A stretch of DNA of 64,000 nucleotides from Nocardia coubleae NBRC 108252 (GTDB lineage Bacteria > Actinomycetota > Actinomycetes > Mycobacteriales > Mycobacteriaceae), in NCBI RefSeq assembly GCF_001612805.1, contig NZ_BDBD01000011.1, forward strand, positions 248,001 to 312,000. Reading direction: 5' to 3'. The notes beneath the pieces were generated by a model. The model did no database searches and had not been told where the DNA came from. It worked only from the letters and a program-made list of their open reading frames with translations. How positions within the stretch are numbered: the first letter of the stretch is position 1; each line of letters opens with the position of its first letter. The translations under genes were made by a program, and so were the position numbers. This document shows, piece after piece, positions 52,724 through 64,000 of the stretch.

Positions 52724-54036
52724 TGACCGACACCGATTTCCGCCGTGACGAACCGCGGGTCGTCACCGTGGCGGGCCAGGACTGGGACCAGGTCGGCGAG
52801 GTGCTCGACGGTGCCGGTGAGGAACGCATCGTCGTCAACATGGGCCCCCAGCACCCGTCCACGCACGGGGTGCTGCGCCTGATCCTCGAGATCGAGGGCG
52901 AAACTGTCACCGAGGCCCGCTGCGGCATCGGCTACCTGCATACCGGTATCGAGAAGAACCTGGAGTTCCGCAACTGGACCCAGGGCGTCACCTTCGTGAC
53001 CCGGATGGACTACCTGTCCCCGTTCTTCAACGAGACCGCCTACTGCCTCGGCGTGGAGAAATTGCTCGACATCACCGAGCAGATCCCCGAACGCGCCACC
53101 GTGGTCCGCGTGCTGCTGATGGAGCTCAACCGCATCTCCTCGCACCTGGTGGCCCTCGCCACCGGCGGCATGGAACTGGGCGCGCTCACCCCGATGCTGT
53201 TCGGCTTCCGCGAACGCGAACTCATCCTCGACGTCTTCGAAACCATCACCGGACTGCGGATGAACCACGCCTTCATCCGTCCCGGCGGCCTCGCCCAGGA
53301 CCTGCCCGACGACGGTGTCACCAAGGTGCGCGAACTCCTCGACATCATGCCGGGCCGGTTGCGCGACATGGAACACCTGCTCAGCGCCAACCCGATCTGG
53401 AAGAAGCGCACCCAGGACATCGGCTATCTCGACCTCACCGGCTGCATGGCCCTGGGCATCACGGGGCCGGTGCTCCGCGCCACCGGTCTGCCCCACGACC
53501 TGCGCAAGTCCGATCCCTACTGCGGGTACGAGAACTACGAGTTCGACATCCCGACCACCACCGGCTGCGACTGCTACGGCCGCTACCTCATCCGGGTGGC
53601 CGAGATGCGCGAGTCGCTCAAGATCGTCGAACAATGCCTCGACCGGTTGCGCCCCGGCCCGGTGATGATCGACGACAAGAAGATCGCCTGGCCCGCCGAC
53701 CTGAAACTGGGCCCCGACGGACTCGGCAACTCCCCCGAACACATCGGCAAGATCATGGGCACCTCCATGGAGTCGCTGATCCACCACTTCAAGATCGTCA
53801 CCGAGGGCATCAGAGTGCCTGCCGGGCAGGTGTATTCGGCTGTCGAGTCACCACGCGGCGAACTGGGCGTGCACATGGTCAGCGACGGCAGCACCCGCCC
53901 CTACCGGGTGCACTACCGCGACCCCTCGTTCACCAACCTGCAGGCGGTCGCCGCGATGTGCGAGGGCGGCATGGTCGCCGACGTCATCGCCTCCGTCGCC
54001 AGCATCGACCCCGTCATGGGAGGGGTAGACCGATGA
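52723..54036 (+). CDS. nuoD: NADH-quinone oxidoreductase subunit D
   Basis: This 437-residue 49-kDa-type subunit has [14 protein letters not shown] near residue 40 and the quinone-cavity sequences typical of the family. The correct start is ATG 52723, which overlaps the nuoC stop by one base; a longer upstream frame is spurious. Confidence 0.96.
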   Translation: MTDTDFRRDEPRVVTVAGQDWDQVGEVLDGAGEERIVVNMGPQHPSTHGVLRLILEIEGETVTEARCGIGYLHTGIEKNLEFRNWTQGVTFVTRMDYLSPFFNETAYCLGVEKLLDITEQIPERATVVRVLLMELNRISSHLVALATGGMELGALTPMLFGFRERELILDVFETITGLRMNHAFIRPGGLAQDLPDDGVTKVRELLDIMPGRLRDMEHLLSANPIWKKRTQDIGYLDLTGCMALGITGPVLRATGLPHDLRKSDPYCGYENYEFDIPTTTGCDCYGRYLIRVAEMRESLKIVEQCLDRLRPGPVMIDDKKIAWPADLKLGPDGLGNSPEHIGKIMGTSMESLIHHFKIVTEGIRVPAGQVYSAVESPRGELGVHMVSDGSTRPYRVHYRDPSFTNLQAVAAMCEGGMVADVIASVASIDPVMGGVDR

Positions 54037-54778
54037 CCGAAAAGCCCGCGAGCCCAACGGTTCTGCTGAATCTCACCGTCCGGCCCGAGCCGTATCCGCC
54101 GCATATTCGCCAGCGTCTCGAGCTCGACGCCAAGGACATCATCACCCGCTACCCGCATCCGCGTTCGGCCCTGTTGCCACTGTTGCATCTGGTGCAAGCC
54201 GAGGACGGATATGTTACCGGCACCGGGATCGACTTCTGTGCCGAGCAATTGGGGCTCACCGGTGCCGAGGTCACCGCGGTGGCCACCTTCTATTCGATGT
54301 ACCGCCGCACCCCCACCGGCGACTACCACGTGGGCGTGTGCACCAACACGCTGTGCGCGGTGCTCGGCGGTGACGCGATCTACGAAGCGCTGCAACAGCA
54401 TCTGGGCATCGGCCACGGTCAGACCACTCCCGACGGCGCCGTCACCCTCGAACACATCGAGTGCAACGCCGCCTGCGACTACGCACCGGTGATGATGGTG
54501 AACTGGGAGTTCTTCGACAACCAGACCCCCGAATCGGCCATCGAGATCACCGACGCGCTGCGTGCCGGGCATCAGGTGCGGCCCAGTCGTGGCGCCCCGC
54601 TGTGCACGTTCCGCGAGACCGCCCGAATCCTCGCCGGTTTCCCCGACGAACGACCGGGTGTCCTCGATGGGGCTCCCGGTGAGCCCACGCTGGCGGGATT
54701 GCGCATCGCCGACGGTGCGGCCTCGGACCCTGAAACAGGCTTCTCGGCAACGGATTCCGGAGACAGCGAGGGCACACG

Positions 54779-54782
<4 letters not shown>
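54033..54782 (+). CDS. nuoE: NADH-quinone oxidoreductase subunit E
   Basis: This 249-residue protein has the 2Fe-2S ligands CTNTLC (near residue 105) and CNAACDYAP, as in the 24-kDa subunit. A C-terminal tail of about 60 residues is longer than in E. coli. It overlaps nuoD and nuoF by 4 bases each. Confidence 0.95.
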
Positions 54783-56097
<1,315 letters not shown>

Positions 56098-56101
<4 letters not shown>

Positions 56102-58557
56102 CCGCGATCGCACCCGGCAACAACTCCGGAGTGGTGCCCGCCGACCTGGTGAGCGTCACCATCGACGACACCACCATCCAGGTCCCCGCGGGCACCCTGG
56201 TGATCCGCGCGGCCGAACTGATCGGCGTGCAGATCCCCCGCTTCTGCGACCACCCACTGCTCGACCCCGTCGGCGCCTGCCGTCAGTGCATCGTCGAGGT
56301 CGAAGGCCAGCGCAAACCGGTGGCCTCCTGCACGATTCCCGTCACCGACGGCATGGTGGTGCGCACCCAGCTCAGCTCCCCGGTCGCCGAGAAGGCTCAG
56401 CGCGGGGTGATGGAACTGCTGCTCATCAACCATCCCCTGGATTGCCCGGTATGCGACAAGGGCGGCGAATGCCCGTTGCAGAACCAGGCCATGTCCACCG
56501 GCAGCGCCGAATCCCGCTTCGAGGGTGAGAAACGCACCTACCCGAAGCCCATACCGCTGTCGTCGGCGGTGCTGCTCGACCGGGAACGGTGCGTGCTGTG
56601 CGCCCGGTGCACCCGGTTCTCGCAGCAGGTGGCCGGTGACCCGTTCATCGAACTGATGGATCGTGGTGCGCTGCAACAGGTCGGTATCGCCCAGGCCGAA
56701 CCGCTCGACTCCTACTTCTCCGGCAACACCGTGCAGATCTGCCCGGTCGGCGCGCTCACCGGCACCTCCTACCGGTTCCGTGCCCGCCCCTTCGACCTGG
56801 TCTCCACACCCAGTGTGTGCGAGCACTGCGCGTCGGGCTGCGCGCAACGCACCGATCACCGGCGCGGGAAAGTGTTGCGGCGCTTGGCCGGTGACGACCC
56901 GCAGGTCAACGAGGAATGGAACTGCGACAAGGGACGCTGGGCCTTCGCCTACGCCACCGAACGCGACCGCCTCACCACCCCACTGGTGCGTGGCTGGGAC
57001 GGTGTGCTCGCCCCCGCCTCCTGGCCCCAGGCCCTCGCCGCCGCCGCGACCGGATTGCAGGCCGCCATCGGCAACGCCGGTGTGCTGGTCGGTGGGCGCG
57101 TCACCGAGGAAGAGGCCTACGCGTACAGCAAGTTCGCGCGAATGGTGCTGTCCACCAACGACATCGACTTCCGCGCCCGCGTGCACTCCGAGGAGGAGGA
57201 ACTGTTCCTCGCCGCGTGCGTCGCCGGACGTGGCGTCGACGTGGACTACACGACACTGAGTAATGCTCCCGCGGTATTGCTGATCGGATTCGAACCCGAA
57301 GAGGAATCGCCGATCGTCTACCTGCGCCTGCGCAAAGCGGTCCGCAACCGAGGCCTGCGGGTGGTGTCGTTGGCACCGTTCGCTTCTCGTGGGCTCGAAC
57401 GCCTCTCCGGTGCACTCATCCAGACCCCACCATGCGCCGAAGCCGATGTTCTCGATGCCGTGCGTACCGAAACCTCGCCCGACGCCGCCGAACTCATGAA
57501 CCTGCTGCGGGCACCCGGTGCGGTCGTCATGGCAGGCGAACGGCTCGCCGGCAGCCCGGGCGCGTTGTCGGCGGTGGTGCGGTTGGCCGAGGCCACCGGC
57601 GCCGCGCTCGCCTGGGTGCCACGCCGAGCCGGTGAACGCGGAGCGCTCGAAGCAGGCGCATTGCCCAGTCTGCTGCCCGGTGGCAGGCCCGTCGTCGATC
57701 CGACCGCGCGCCAGCAGGTTCGTCACCGCTGGCAGAGTGGCGAACTGCCCGTCGGTCCCGGGCGCGACACCTCGGCGATCCTCGCGGGCGCGGCCCAGTT
57801 CGGCGCACTGGTGATCGGCGGCGTGGATCCCGCCGACCTGCCCGACCCGGCCGCGGCCCTGGCCGCGATCGATGCCGCCCGGTTCGTGGTGAGTCTCGAA
57901 CAACGCCACAGCAGTGTCACCGAACGCGCCGACGTCGTGTTCCCCGTTGCCACCGTCGTCGAGAAGGCGGGCACCTTCCGCACTTGGGAAGGCCGGCCGC
58001 GTCCGTTCGCGGCCGCACCCCTGGACACCACACGCCGTGTCGCCGCACCCCTGTCGGACCTGCGCGTATTGCATTCCCTGGCCGCCGAAATGGGTGTCCC
58101 GATCGCGCTGCCCGATGCCGCCGCGGCCCGCGCCGAACTCGACGCTCTCGGGGGTTGGAGCGGTGAGCCGATCGACGCACCCGAATTCTCGAGCCATCCC
58201 AGACCCACGCCCGGTCCCGGAACAGCGGTGCTGGCCGGATGGCGGATGCTGCTCGACGCCGGTCGCCTGCAGGACGGCGAACCCAACCTCGCCGGTGTCG
58301 CGCGACCACCGGTCGCCCGGCTCTCGGCCGCCACCGCCGCCGAGATCGAAGCCGACGACGCCGACCACATCATCGTCGCCACCGACCGTGGCGAGATCAC
58401 CGTGCCGCTGATGATCACCGATCTGCCCGACCGGGTGGTGTGGCTGCCGCTGCACTCACCCGGTTGCACGGTCGGTACCACCCTCGGCGTGACGCCCGGC
58501 GCCGTGGTGCGCCTGCGCCGCGCCGACGACAGGATGAAGGAACACCGCCATGAGTGA
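56098..58557 (+). CDS. nuoG: NADH-quinone oxidoreductase subunit G
   Basis: This 819-residue protein has the N1b 2Fe-2S ligands ([22 protein letters not shown]), the His/Cys cluster motif [14 protein letters not shown], a ferredoxin-type [10 protein letters not shown], and [15 protein letters not shown] at the start of a molybdopterin-oxidoreductase-like domain. The ATG at 56098 overlaps the nuoF stop. An antisense frame of similar length is a composition artefact. Confidence 0.95.
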
Positions 58558-60337
58558 TCGTGTGCTACTCCTCGCGGCCGACGCCGGGCCGGTCTTCGGC
58601 ACCGACCCGCTGTGGCTGGTCGTGGTCAAGGCGCTGGCGGTGTTCGTCTACCTGATGCTCGTCCCGCTGGTGGCGGTGTACGCCGAACGCAAGGTCGTCG
58701 CCTGGATGCAGATGCGGGTCGGCCCCAACCGGGTCGGCCCGGGCGGCATGTTCCAGTCGATCGCCGACGGCGTGAAGATGGCGCTCAAGGAAGACATCAT
58801 CCCCGCCATCGTCGACAAGCCGATCTACGTGCTCGCACCGATCATCTCGGTGATCCCGGCGTTCATGGCGTTCGCGGTGATCCCGTTCGGCCCGGAGGTA
58901 TCGATCTTCGGCACCCGCACCGCGCTGCAGCTCACCGACATGCCCGTCGGCGTGCTCTACATCCTGGCCATCACCTCCATCGGCGTATACGGCATCGTGC
59001 TGGCCGGCTGGTCGTCCAACTCGACGTATCCGCTGCTCGGCGGGCTGCGCTCGACCGCGCAGGTGATCTCCTACGAGATCGCGATGGCACTGACCTTCGC
59101 CACGGTGTTCCTACTCTCGGGCACCATGGCGACCTCCGGCATCGTCACCGCCCAGGAAGGCACCTGGTACGTCTTCCTGCTGCTGCCCTCGTTCCTGATC
59201 TACTGCGTGGCGATGGTCGGCGAGACCAACCGGGCACCGTTCGACCTGCCCGAAGCCGAGGGTGAGCTCGTCGGCGGTTTCCACACCGAGTACTCCTCGC
59301 TGAAGTTCGCGATGTTCATGCTCGCCGAATACGTCAACATGGCAACGGTTTCCGCGCTCGCCACCACCCTGTTCCTCGGCGGGTGGCGCGCACCGTTCCC
59401 GATCAGCCTGTGGGAGGGCGCCAACTCCGGGTGGTGGCCGGTGCTGTGGTTCACCGCCAAGGTGTGGACGTTCCTGTTCGTGTTCGTCTGGTTGCGCGGC
59501 ACCCTGCCCCGCCTGCGCTACGACCAGTTCATGAACCTCGGCTGGAAACTGCTCATCCCCACCTCACTGGTGTGGGTCATGGTCGTGGCCGGTGCACGGG
59601 TGCTCGACATCGAGGGCCTTCCCGGGCAGACACCCATCCTGGTCGGCACCGGCATCGTCGTCACCCTCGGGCTGATCGGCATGTTCGTGCGGGCAGGCCG
59701 CACGAAGGGGTTGCCGCCGCTGCCGGAGGAACCCGCGAGCTCGCCCGTGTTCCTCGGTTTCCCGGTGCCGCCGATTCCACCGCGCACCGCCGACGCCGAA
59801 CCGCGGATCGGGCTGCTCGATCCCTTCGCCGGATTCGCCGTCACCGGGGCGACCATGTTCAAGAAGCCCAACACCGAGTTCTACCCGGAACAGAAGGTGC
59901 CGACAGCGCCGCGCTATCACGGTCGCCACCAGCTCAACCGCTACGCCGACGGCCTGGAGAAATGCATCGGCTGCGAGCTGTGCGCCTGGGCATGCCCGGC
60001 CGACGCCATCTACGTCGAAGGCGGTGACAACACCGAGGACGAACGCTTCTCCCCCGGTGAACGCTACGGGCGCGTCTACCAGATCAACTACCTGCGCTGC
60101 ATCGGCTGCGGCCTGTGCATCGAGGCCTGCCCCACCCGGGCGCTCACCATGACCAACGAATACGAACTCACCGACGACAACCGCGCGGACCTCATCTACG
60201 AGAAGGACCGGCTGCTGGCGCCGATGGAGCCCGGCATGGTCGCTCCGCCGCACGCGATGGCACCGGGCACCGACGCCGCCGACTACTACCTCGGTCGCGT
60301 CGGACCCGCGGCGTCCGAAGAGGAGGTCCTGCGATGA
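58550..60337 (+). CDS. nuoHI: NuoH-NuoI fusion protein (NADH-quinone oxidoreductase subunits H and I)
   Basis: A single open frame of 595 residues encodes both subunits with no stop between them. Residues 1 to about 420 are NuoH, a multi-helix membrane subunit ([60 protein letters not shown]). From about residue 421 ([20 protein letters not shown]) the sequence is NuoI, with [12 protein letters not shown] and [12 protein letters not shown] for two 4Fe-4S clusters. The junction [24 protein letters not shown] reads through where NuoI normally begins with Met. No in-frame ATG lies there, and the only nearby start-like codon is a GTG in PVPP. It overlaps nuoG by 8 bases and nuoJ by 4. Confidence 0.88.
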   Translation: MSDRVLLLAADAGPVFGTDPLWLVVVKALAVFVYLMLVPLVAVYAERKVVAWMQMRVGPNRVGPGGMFQSIADGVKMALKEDIIPAIVDKPIYVLAPIISVIPAFMAFAVIPFGPEVSIFGTRTALQLTDMPVGVLYILAITSIGVYGIVLAGWSSNSTYPLLGGLRSTAQVISYEIAMALTFATVFLLSGTMATSGIVTAQEGTWYVFLLLPSFLIYCVAMVGETNRAPFDLPEAEGELVGGFHTEYSSLKFAMFMLAEYVNMATVSALATTLFLGGWRAPFPISLWEGANSGWWPVLWFTAKVWTFLFVFVWLRGTLPRLRYDQFMNLGWKLLIPTSLVWVMVVAGARVLDIEGLPGQTPILVGTGIVVTLGLIGMFVRAGRTKGLPPLPEEPASSPVFLGFPVPPIPPRTADAEPRIGLLDPFAGFAVTGATMFKKPNTEFYPEQKVPTAPRYHGRHQLNRYADGLEKCIGCELCAWACPADAIYVEGGDNTEDERFSPGERYGRVYQINYLRCIGCGLCIEACPTRALTMTNEYELTDDNRADLIYEKDRLLAPMEPGMVAPPHAMAPGTDAADYYLGRVGPAASEEEVLR

Positions 60338-61149
60338 ACACCCTGCTGGCCGCCGACATCGCCGCCACCTCCACCGGGGAAGCCGTGCTGTTCTGGGTGC
60401 TCGCCCCCATCGCCGTGCTCGGCGCGCTCGGCATGGTGACCGCGGCCAAGGCCGTGCACTCGGCACTGTGCCTGGCCGCGACCATGATCGCGCTCGCGGT
60501 GTTCTACATCGCCCAGGACGCCCTGTTCCTCGGTGTGGTGCAGATCGTGGTGTACACGGGCGCGGTGATGATGCTGTTCCTGTTCGTGCTGATGCTCGTC
60601 GGTGTCGACTCGGCCGAATCCCTGCGCGAAACCCTGCGCGGGCAACGCATCGCGGCCGCGATCGTCGGCCTCGGATTCGGCTTCCTGCTCATCGGCGGCA
60701 TCGGGTCGGCACTGGGTGGAGACGGAACCCGCTTCGCGGGCAACGGTTTCGGTGAACGCGATGTGATCGCCGAACTCGCCGAACTGATCTTCCTGCGCTA
60801 CGTCTGGGCGTTCGAACTCACCGGCGCCCTGCTCATCACCGCGACCATCGGCGCCATGGTCCTGGCCCACCGCGAACACTTCACGCCGCGCCGCGGTCAG
60901 CGCGAGATGTCACGTGACCGTTTCCGTACCGGCGGTGAACGCGCCACCCCGCAGCCGACACCGGGCGTCTTCGCCCGGCACAACGCCGTCGACAGCCCGG
61001 CCCTGCTGCCCGACGGTTCCTACGCCGAACACTCGGTGAGCACCATCCTGCGCCACCGCCGCACCCGCGCCCACGAAGAAGCGCTGTTCCTGGCGGCGGG
61101 CGCGGCACGCGGCGACAACCCGACGGCCGACGAGGAAGGCAAGCGGTGA
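60334..61149 (+). CDS. nuoJ: NADH-quinone oxidoreductase subunit J
   Basis: This 271-residue protein has five membrane helices, including [21 protein letters not shown] typical of NuoJ. The C-terminal hydrophilic tail (about 70 residues, Arg-rich) is longer than in E. coli. Start ATG 60334 overlaps the nuoHI stop. Confidence 0.93.
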   Translation: MNTLLAADIAATSTGEAVLFWVLAPIAVLGALGMVTAAKAVHSALCLAATMIALAVFYIAQDALFLGVVQIVVYTGAVMMLFLFVLMLVGVDSAESLRETLRGQRIAAAIVGLGFGFLLIGGIGSALGGDGTRFAGNGFGERDVIAELAELIFLRYVWAFELTGALLITATIGAMVLAHREHFTPRRGQREMSRDRFRTGGERATPQPTPGVFARHNAVDSPALLPDGSYAEHSVSTILRHRRTRAHEEALFLAAGAARGDNPTADEEGKR

Positions 61150-61445
61150 ACCCCCAGAACTACCTGTTCCTGTCCGCGCTGTTGTTCACCATCGGCGCCG
61201 CCGGAGTCCTGTTGCGGCGCAACGCGATCGTGGTGTTCATGTGTGTGGAGCTCATGCTCAACGCGGTGAACCTGGCCTTCGTCACCTTCGCCCGGCTGCA
61301 CAGCGACCTCGACGGTCAGGTGATCGCCTTCTTCACCATGGTCGTGGCCGCCGCCGAGGTCGTCGTCGGTCTGGCGATCATCATGACGATCTTCCGTGCC
61401 CGCCGGTCGACCTCGGTCGACGCCGCCAACCTGCTGAAGTTCTGA
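61146..61445 (+). CDS. nuoK: NADH-quinone oxidoreductase subunit K
   Basis: This 99-residue protein has three helices and the NuoK motif [20 protein letters not shown] with the conserved Glu. The GTG start overlaps the nuoJ stop (GTGA). Confidence 0.95.
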   Translation: MNPQNYLFLSALLFTIGAAGVLLRRNAIVVFMCVELMLNAVNLAFVTFARLHSDLDGQVIAFFTMVVAAAEVVVGLAIIMTIFRARRSTSVDAANLLKF

Positions 61446-61446
61446 C

Positions 61447-63333
61447 ATGGGTACCGCAACGTTGTGGCTGCTGCCCGCGATCCCCCTGTTCGGCGCGATC
61501 GTTCTGCTGTTGCTCGGGCGCCGCGCCGACGGCTGGGGGCACTACCTCGGTACGGCCGCCGCCCTCGGTTCGTTCGTCGTCGCGGTCGTCGCTTTCGTCG
61601 CCATGCTCGGTCGCGCCGACGCCGACCGAGCCCAGCATCTGGAACTGTTCACCTGGGTGCCGGTGGCGCAGATGCAGGTCACGTTCGGCCTGCAACTCGA
61701 TCAGCTGTCGATCTGCTTCGCGCTGCTCATCACCGGCGTCGGCTCCCTGATCCACCTCTATTCGATCGGCTATATGAGCCACGATCCGGGCAGGCGCCGC
61801 TTCTTCGGCTACCTCAACCTGTTCCTGGCCGCCATGCTGGTGCTCGTCCTGGCCGACAACTTCCTCGTGCTGTACCTCGGCTGGGAAGGTGTGGGTCTTG
61901 CGTCGTACCTGCTGATCGGGTTCTGGTACGAGAAGCCTTCCGCCGCAACGGCTGCCAAGAAGGCATTCGTGGTGAACCGGGTCGGTGACATGGGTCTTGC
62001 CATCGCCATGATGGTCATGTTCGCGACCTTCGGCTCCTTCGACTTCCAAACCGTGTTCGCCGCCGCACCGGGCGCGAGCGAGGGCACGCTCACCGTGATC
62101 GGGTTGATGTTGCTGCTCGCCGCGTGCGGTAAATCCGCGCAGGTGCCGCTGCAGTCCTGGCTCGGTGACGCCATGGAAGGCCCGACACCGGTGTCGGCGC
62201 TCATCCACGCCGCCACCATGGTCACCGCCGGTGTGTACCTGATCGCGCGCGCCAACCCGATCTACGATCTGGCCCCCGGCGCACAGGCCGCGGTGCTCGC
62301 CGTCGGCGCGGTGACGTTGCTGTTCGGCGCGATCATCGGCTGCGCCAAGGACGACATCAAGAAGGCGCTGGCCGCCTCGACGATGAGCCAGATCGGCTAC
62401 ATGATCCTCGCCGTCGGTCTCGGCCCCGCCGGCTACGCCTTCGCGATCATGCACCTGCTCACCCACGGCTTCTTCAAGGCCGGGCTGTTCCTCGGCGCCG
62501 GATCGGTGATGCACGCGATGAACGACGAAACCGATATGCGCCGCTACGGCGGGCTTCGCACCCTGATGCCGATCACCTTTGTGACCTTCGGGCTCGGCTA
62601 CCTGGCGATCATCGGCGTGCCACCACTGTCGGGCTTCTTCTCCAAGGACAAGATCATCGAGGCCGCCTTCGACCACGGCGGCACCACCGGTGTCCTGCTC
62701 GGGGTGGTCACCCTGCTCGGCGCCGGGCTCACCGCCTTCTACATGACCCGGGTCATGCTGATGACGTTCTTCGGTGAACGCCGTTGGAAACCCGACACCC
62801 ACCCGCACGAATCACCCGCGGTGATGACCGGGCCGATGATCCTGCTCGCCCTCGGATCCGTCTTCGCCGGTGGACTGTTCGTGTGGGGCTCGTCGCTGGT
62901 GCACTGGCTCGAACCCGTCGTCGGCTCGCACCACGCCGAACCCGTCGTCCCGCCCATCGTCGTCACCGGACTCGCGTTGACGGTGGTCGCGATCGGTGTC
63001 GCCGTGGCCTACCGCAAGTACGCCGAGTCGGCCGTTCCCGAGGTCGCGCCGGAGCCGGTCACCGTGCTCACCCGCGCCGCACGCAAGGATCTCTACGGTG
63101 ATGCCGTAAACGAGGCGGCGTTCGAACGTCCCGGCCGCTACCTCACCCGGGCGCTGGTATTCGTCGACGCCAAGGGTGTCGACGGGGTCGTCAACGGGAC
63201 GGCCGCCGCCATCGGCGGGCTGTCGGCCCGAACCCGGCGCGTGCAAACAGGTTTCGTCCGTTCGTATGCCCTGTCCATGTTCACCGGCGCGGCCCTGGTG
63301 GCCGCTGCCCTGCTCGCGGTGAGGTTCTGGTGA
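61447..63333 (+). CDS. nuoL: NADH-quinone oxidoreductase subunit L
   Basis: This 628-residue antiporter-like proton-pumping subunit has [21 protein letters not shown], with the key Glu, and [28 protein letters not shown]. The long C-terminal helix follows. Only one base separates it from nuoK. Confidence 0.95.
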   Translation: MGTATLWLLPAIPLFGAIVLLLLGRRADGWGHYLGTAAALGSFVVAVVAFVAMLGRADADRAQHLELFTWVPVAQMQVTFGLQLDQLSICFALLITGVGSLIHLYSIGYMSHDPGRRRFFGYLNLFLAAMLVLVLADNFLVLYLGWEGVGLASYLLIGFWYEKPSAATAAKKAFVVNRVGDMGLAIAMMVMFATFGSFDFQTVFAAAPGASEGTLTVIGLMLLLAACGKSAQVPLQSWLGDAMEGPTPVSALIHAATMVTAGVYLIARANPIYDLAPGAQAAVLAVGAVTLLFGAIIGCAKDDIKKALAASTMSQIGYMILAVGLGPAGYAFAIMHLLTHGFFKAGLFLGAGSVMHAMNDETDMRRYGGLRTLMPITFVTFGLGYLAIIGVPPLSGFFSKDKIIEAAFDHGGTTGVLLGVVTLLGAGLTAFYMTRVMLMTFFGERRWKPDTHPHESPAVMTGPMILLALGSVFAGGLFVWGSSLVHWLEPVVGSHHAEPVVPPIVVTGLALTVVAIGVAVAYRKYAESAVPEVAPEPVTVLTRAARKDLYGDAVNEAAFERPGRYLTRALVFVDAKGVDGVVNGTAAAIGGLSARTRRVQTGFVRSYALSMFTGAALVAAALLAVRFW

Positions 63334-64000
63334 ACTCGTTTCCCTGGCTGACGACGCTCTGGCTCGCCCCCGCGATCGGTGCCGTCGCGGTGCTCGCGGT
63401 CCCCGCCGCCCAGCGCACCCTGGCTCGCGCACTCGCGTTCACGGTGTCGTTCGGTGTGCTCGTGCTCGCCGTCGTGCTCGCGGTGAATTTCCGGCCCGGC
63501 GGTGAGCAATACCAATTCGTCGAATCCCACGAGTGGATCCCGGCGTTCGGCGTGGGTTACACGCTCGGCCTCGACGGCATCGCCACCGCGCTGGTACTGC
63601 TCACCGCGCTGCTCGTTCCGCTGCTGATCCTGGCGGGCTGGAACGACGACAGCGGCGACGGCCGTAAGAACGCCCATCTGTACATGGCGTTGATGCTGCT
63701 GGTCGAGTCGATGGTGCTGATCTCGTTCCTCGCCCTCGACATCCTGCTGTTCTACATCTTCTTCGAAACCATGCTGATCCCGATGTACTTCCTCATCGGC
63801 GGCTTCGGCGCCCGCACCACCGACGCCGCCGTGCGCGCGCAACGTTCGCGCGCGGCGGTGAAGTTCCTGCTGTACAACCTGTTCGGTGGGTTGATCATGC
63901 TGGCCGCGGTGATCGGGCTGTACGTGCTCACCGCCCGCGCCGGTCTCGGTCAGGGCTCGGCGGGCACCTTCGATCTGCGGGTGGTGGTCGAGGCGGCCAA
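63330..64000 (+). CDS. nuoM: NADH-quinone oxidoreductase subunit M, partial (runs off the right edge)
   Basis: The GTG at 63330 overlaps the nuoL stop. The visible 223 residues include [20 protein letters not shown], the NuoM motif with the conserved Glu. The 3' end is outside the window. Confidence 0.93.
   Translation, partial: MNSFPWLTTLWLAPAIGAVAVLAVPAAQRTLARALAFTVSFGVLVLAVVLAVNFRPGGEQYQFVESHEWIPAFGVGYTLGLDGIATALVLLTALLVPLLILAGWNDDSGDGRKNAHLYMALMLLVESMVLISFLALDILLFYIFFETMLIPMYFLIGGFGARTTDAAVRAQRSRAAVKFLLYNLFGGLIMLAAVIGLYVLTARAGLGQGSAGTFDLRVVVEAA

Overview
The window looks like a chromosomal segment of a mycolic-acid actinomycete, most likely Nocardia or a close relative. It is high-GC with heavy GTG/TTG start usage. 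It carries an AcpM-like acyl carrier protein, an actinobacterial LexA box (CGAAC-N4-GTTCG) at dinB, and a 13/14-gene-type nuo operon preceded by an Rv3143-like receiver protein, as in mycobacteria. The genus is an inference; no rRNA or other taxonomic marker lies in the window.

Region 1 (1-30,496) is a bipolar non-ribosomal peptide locus. A minus-strand synthetase (>3,916 aa, running off the left edge) reads C-A-T-E-C-A-T-C-A-T-C(partial). Its first condensation domain resembles that of EntF, so an aryl or acyl starter is plausible. A 5,477-aa plus-strand synthetase reads A-T-E-C-[half C]-A-T-E-C-[half C]-A-T-C-A-T-TE. It is a complete four-module line that starts without a C domain and ends in a thioesterase. 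Two extra segments between a full C domain and the next A domain look like C-terminal halves of condensation domains without the HHxxxDG motif. A PucR/CdaR-type regulator lies between the two synthetases. No MbtH-like protein, aryl-acid pathway or transporter is in the window, so the cluster continues to the left.

Region 2 (30,500-41,476) is a mixed housekeeping and stress segment. It holds a quinone oxidoreductase divergent from an HxlR regulator, a NUDIX hydrolase coupled to a membrane protein, an AhpD-like protein coupled to a DapB-like dehydrogenase, and an HTH_42 (AlkZ-like) protein. It continues with an S1 protein, a second HxlR regulator with a duplicated operator facing a DinB-like/DUF899 pair, a decayed IS3-type element, SOS-regulated dinB and a small membrane protein.

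Region 3 (41,477-47,307) is a compact Calvin-Benson module, cbbL-cbbS-cbbX-fbp-prk on the minus strand, divergent from a LysR-type cbbR. Two clear dyads lie in the shared promoter. It encodes the two pathway-specific enzymes (RuBisCO and phosphoribulokinase), a red-type activase and FBPase, and would rely on general metabolism for the rest.

Region 4 (47,462-50,668) holds an unrecognised protein with an Ala/Pro-rich linker, an isolated 3' half of a tRNA that could be an attachment-site scar, a MerR regulator divergent from an AcpM-like carrier protein, and the receiver protein, followed by a strong terminator.

Region 5 (51,026-64,000) is the nuoA-nuoM part of the type I NADH dehydrogenase operon, with most junctions as 4-base overlaps. 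NuoH and NuoI are encoded as one uninterrupted 595-codon fusion. nuoM runs off the right edge.
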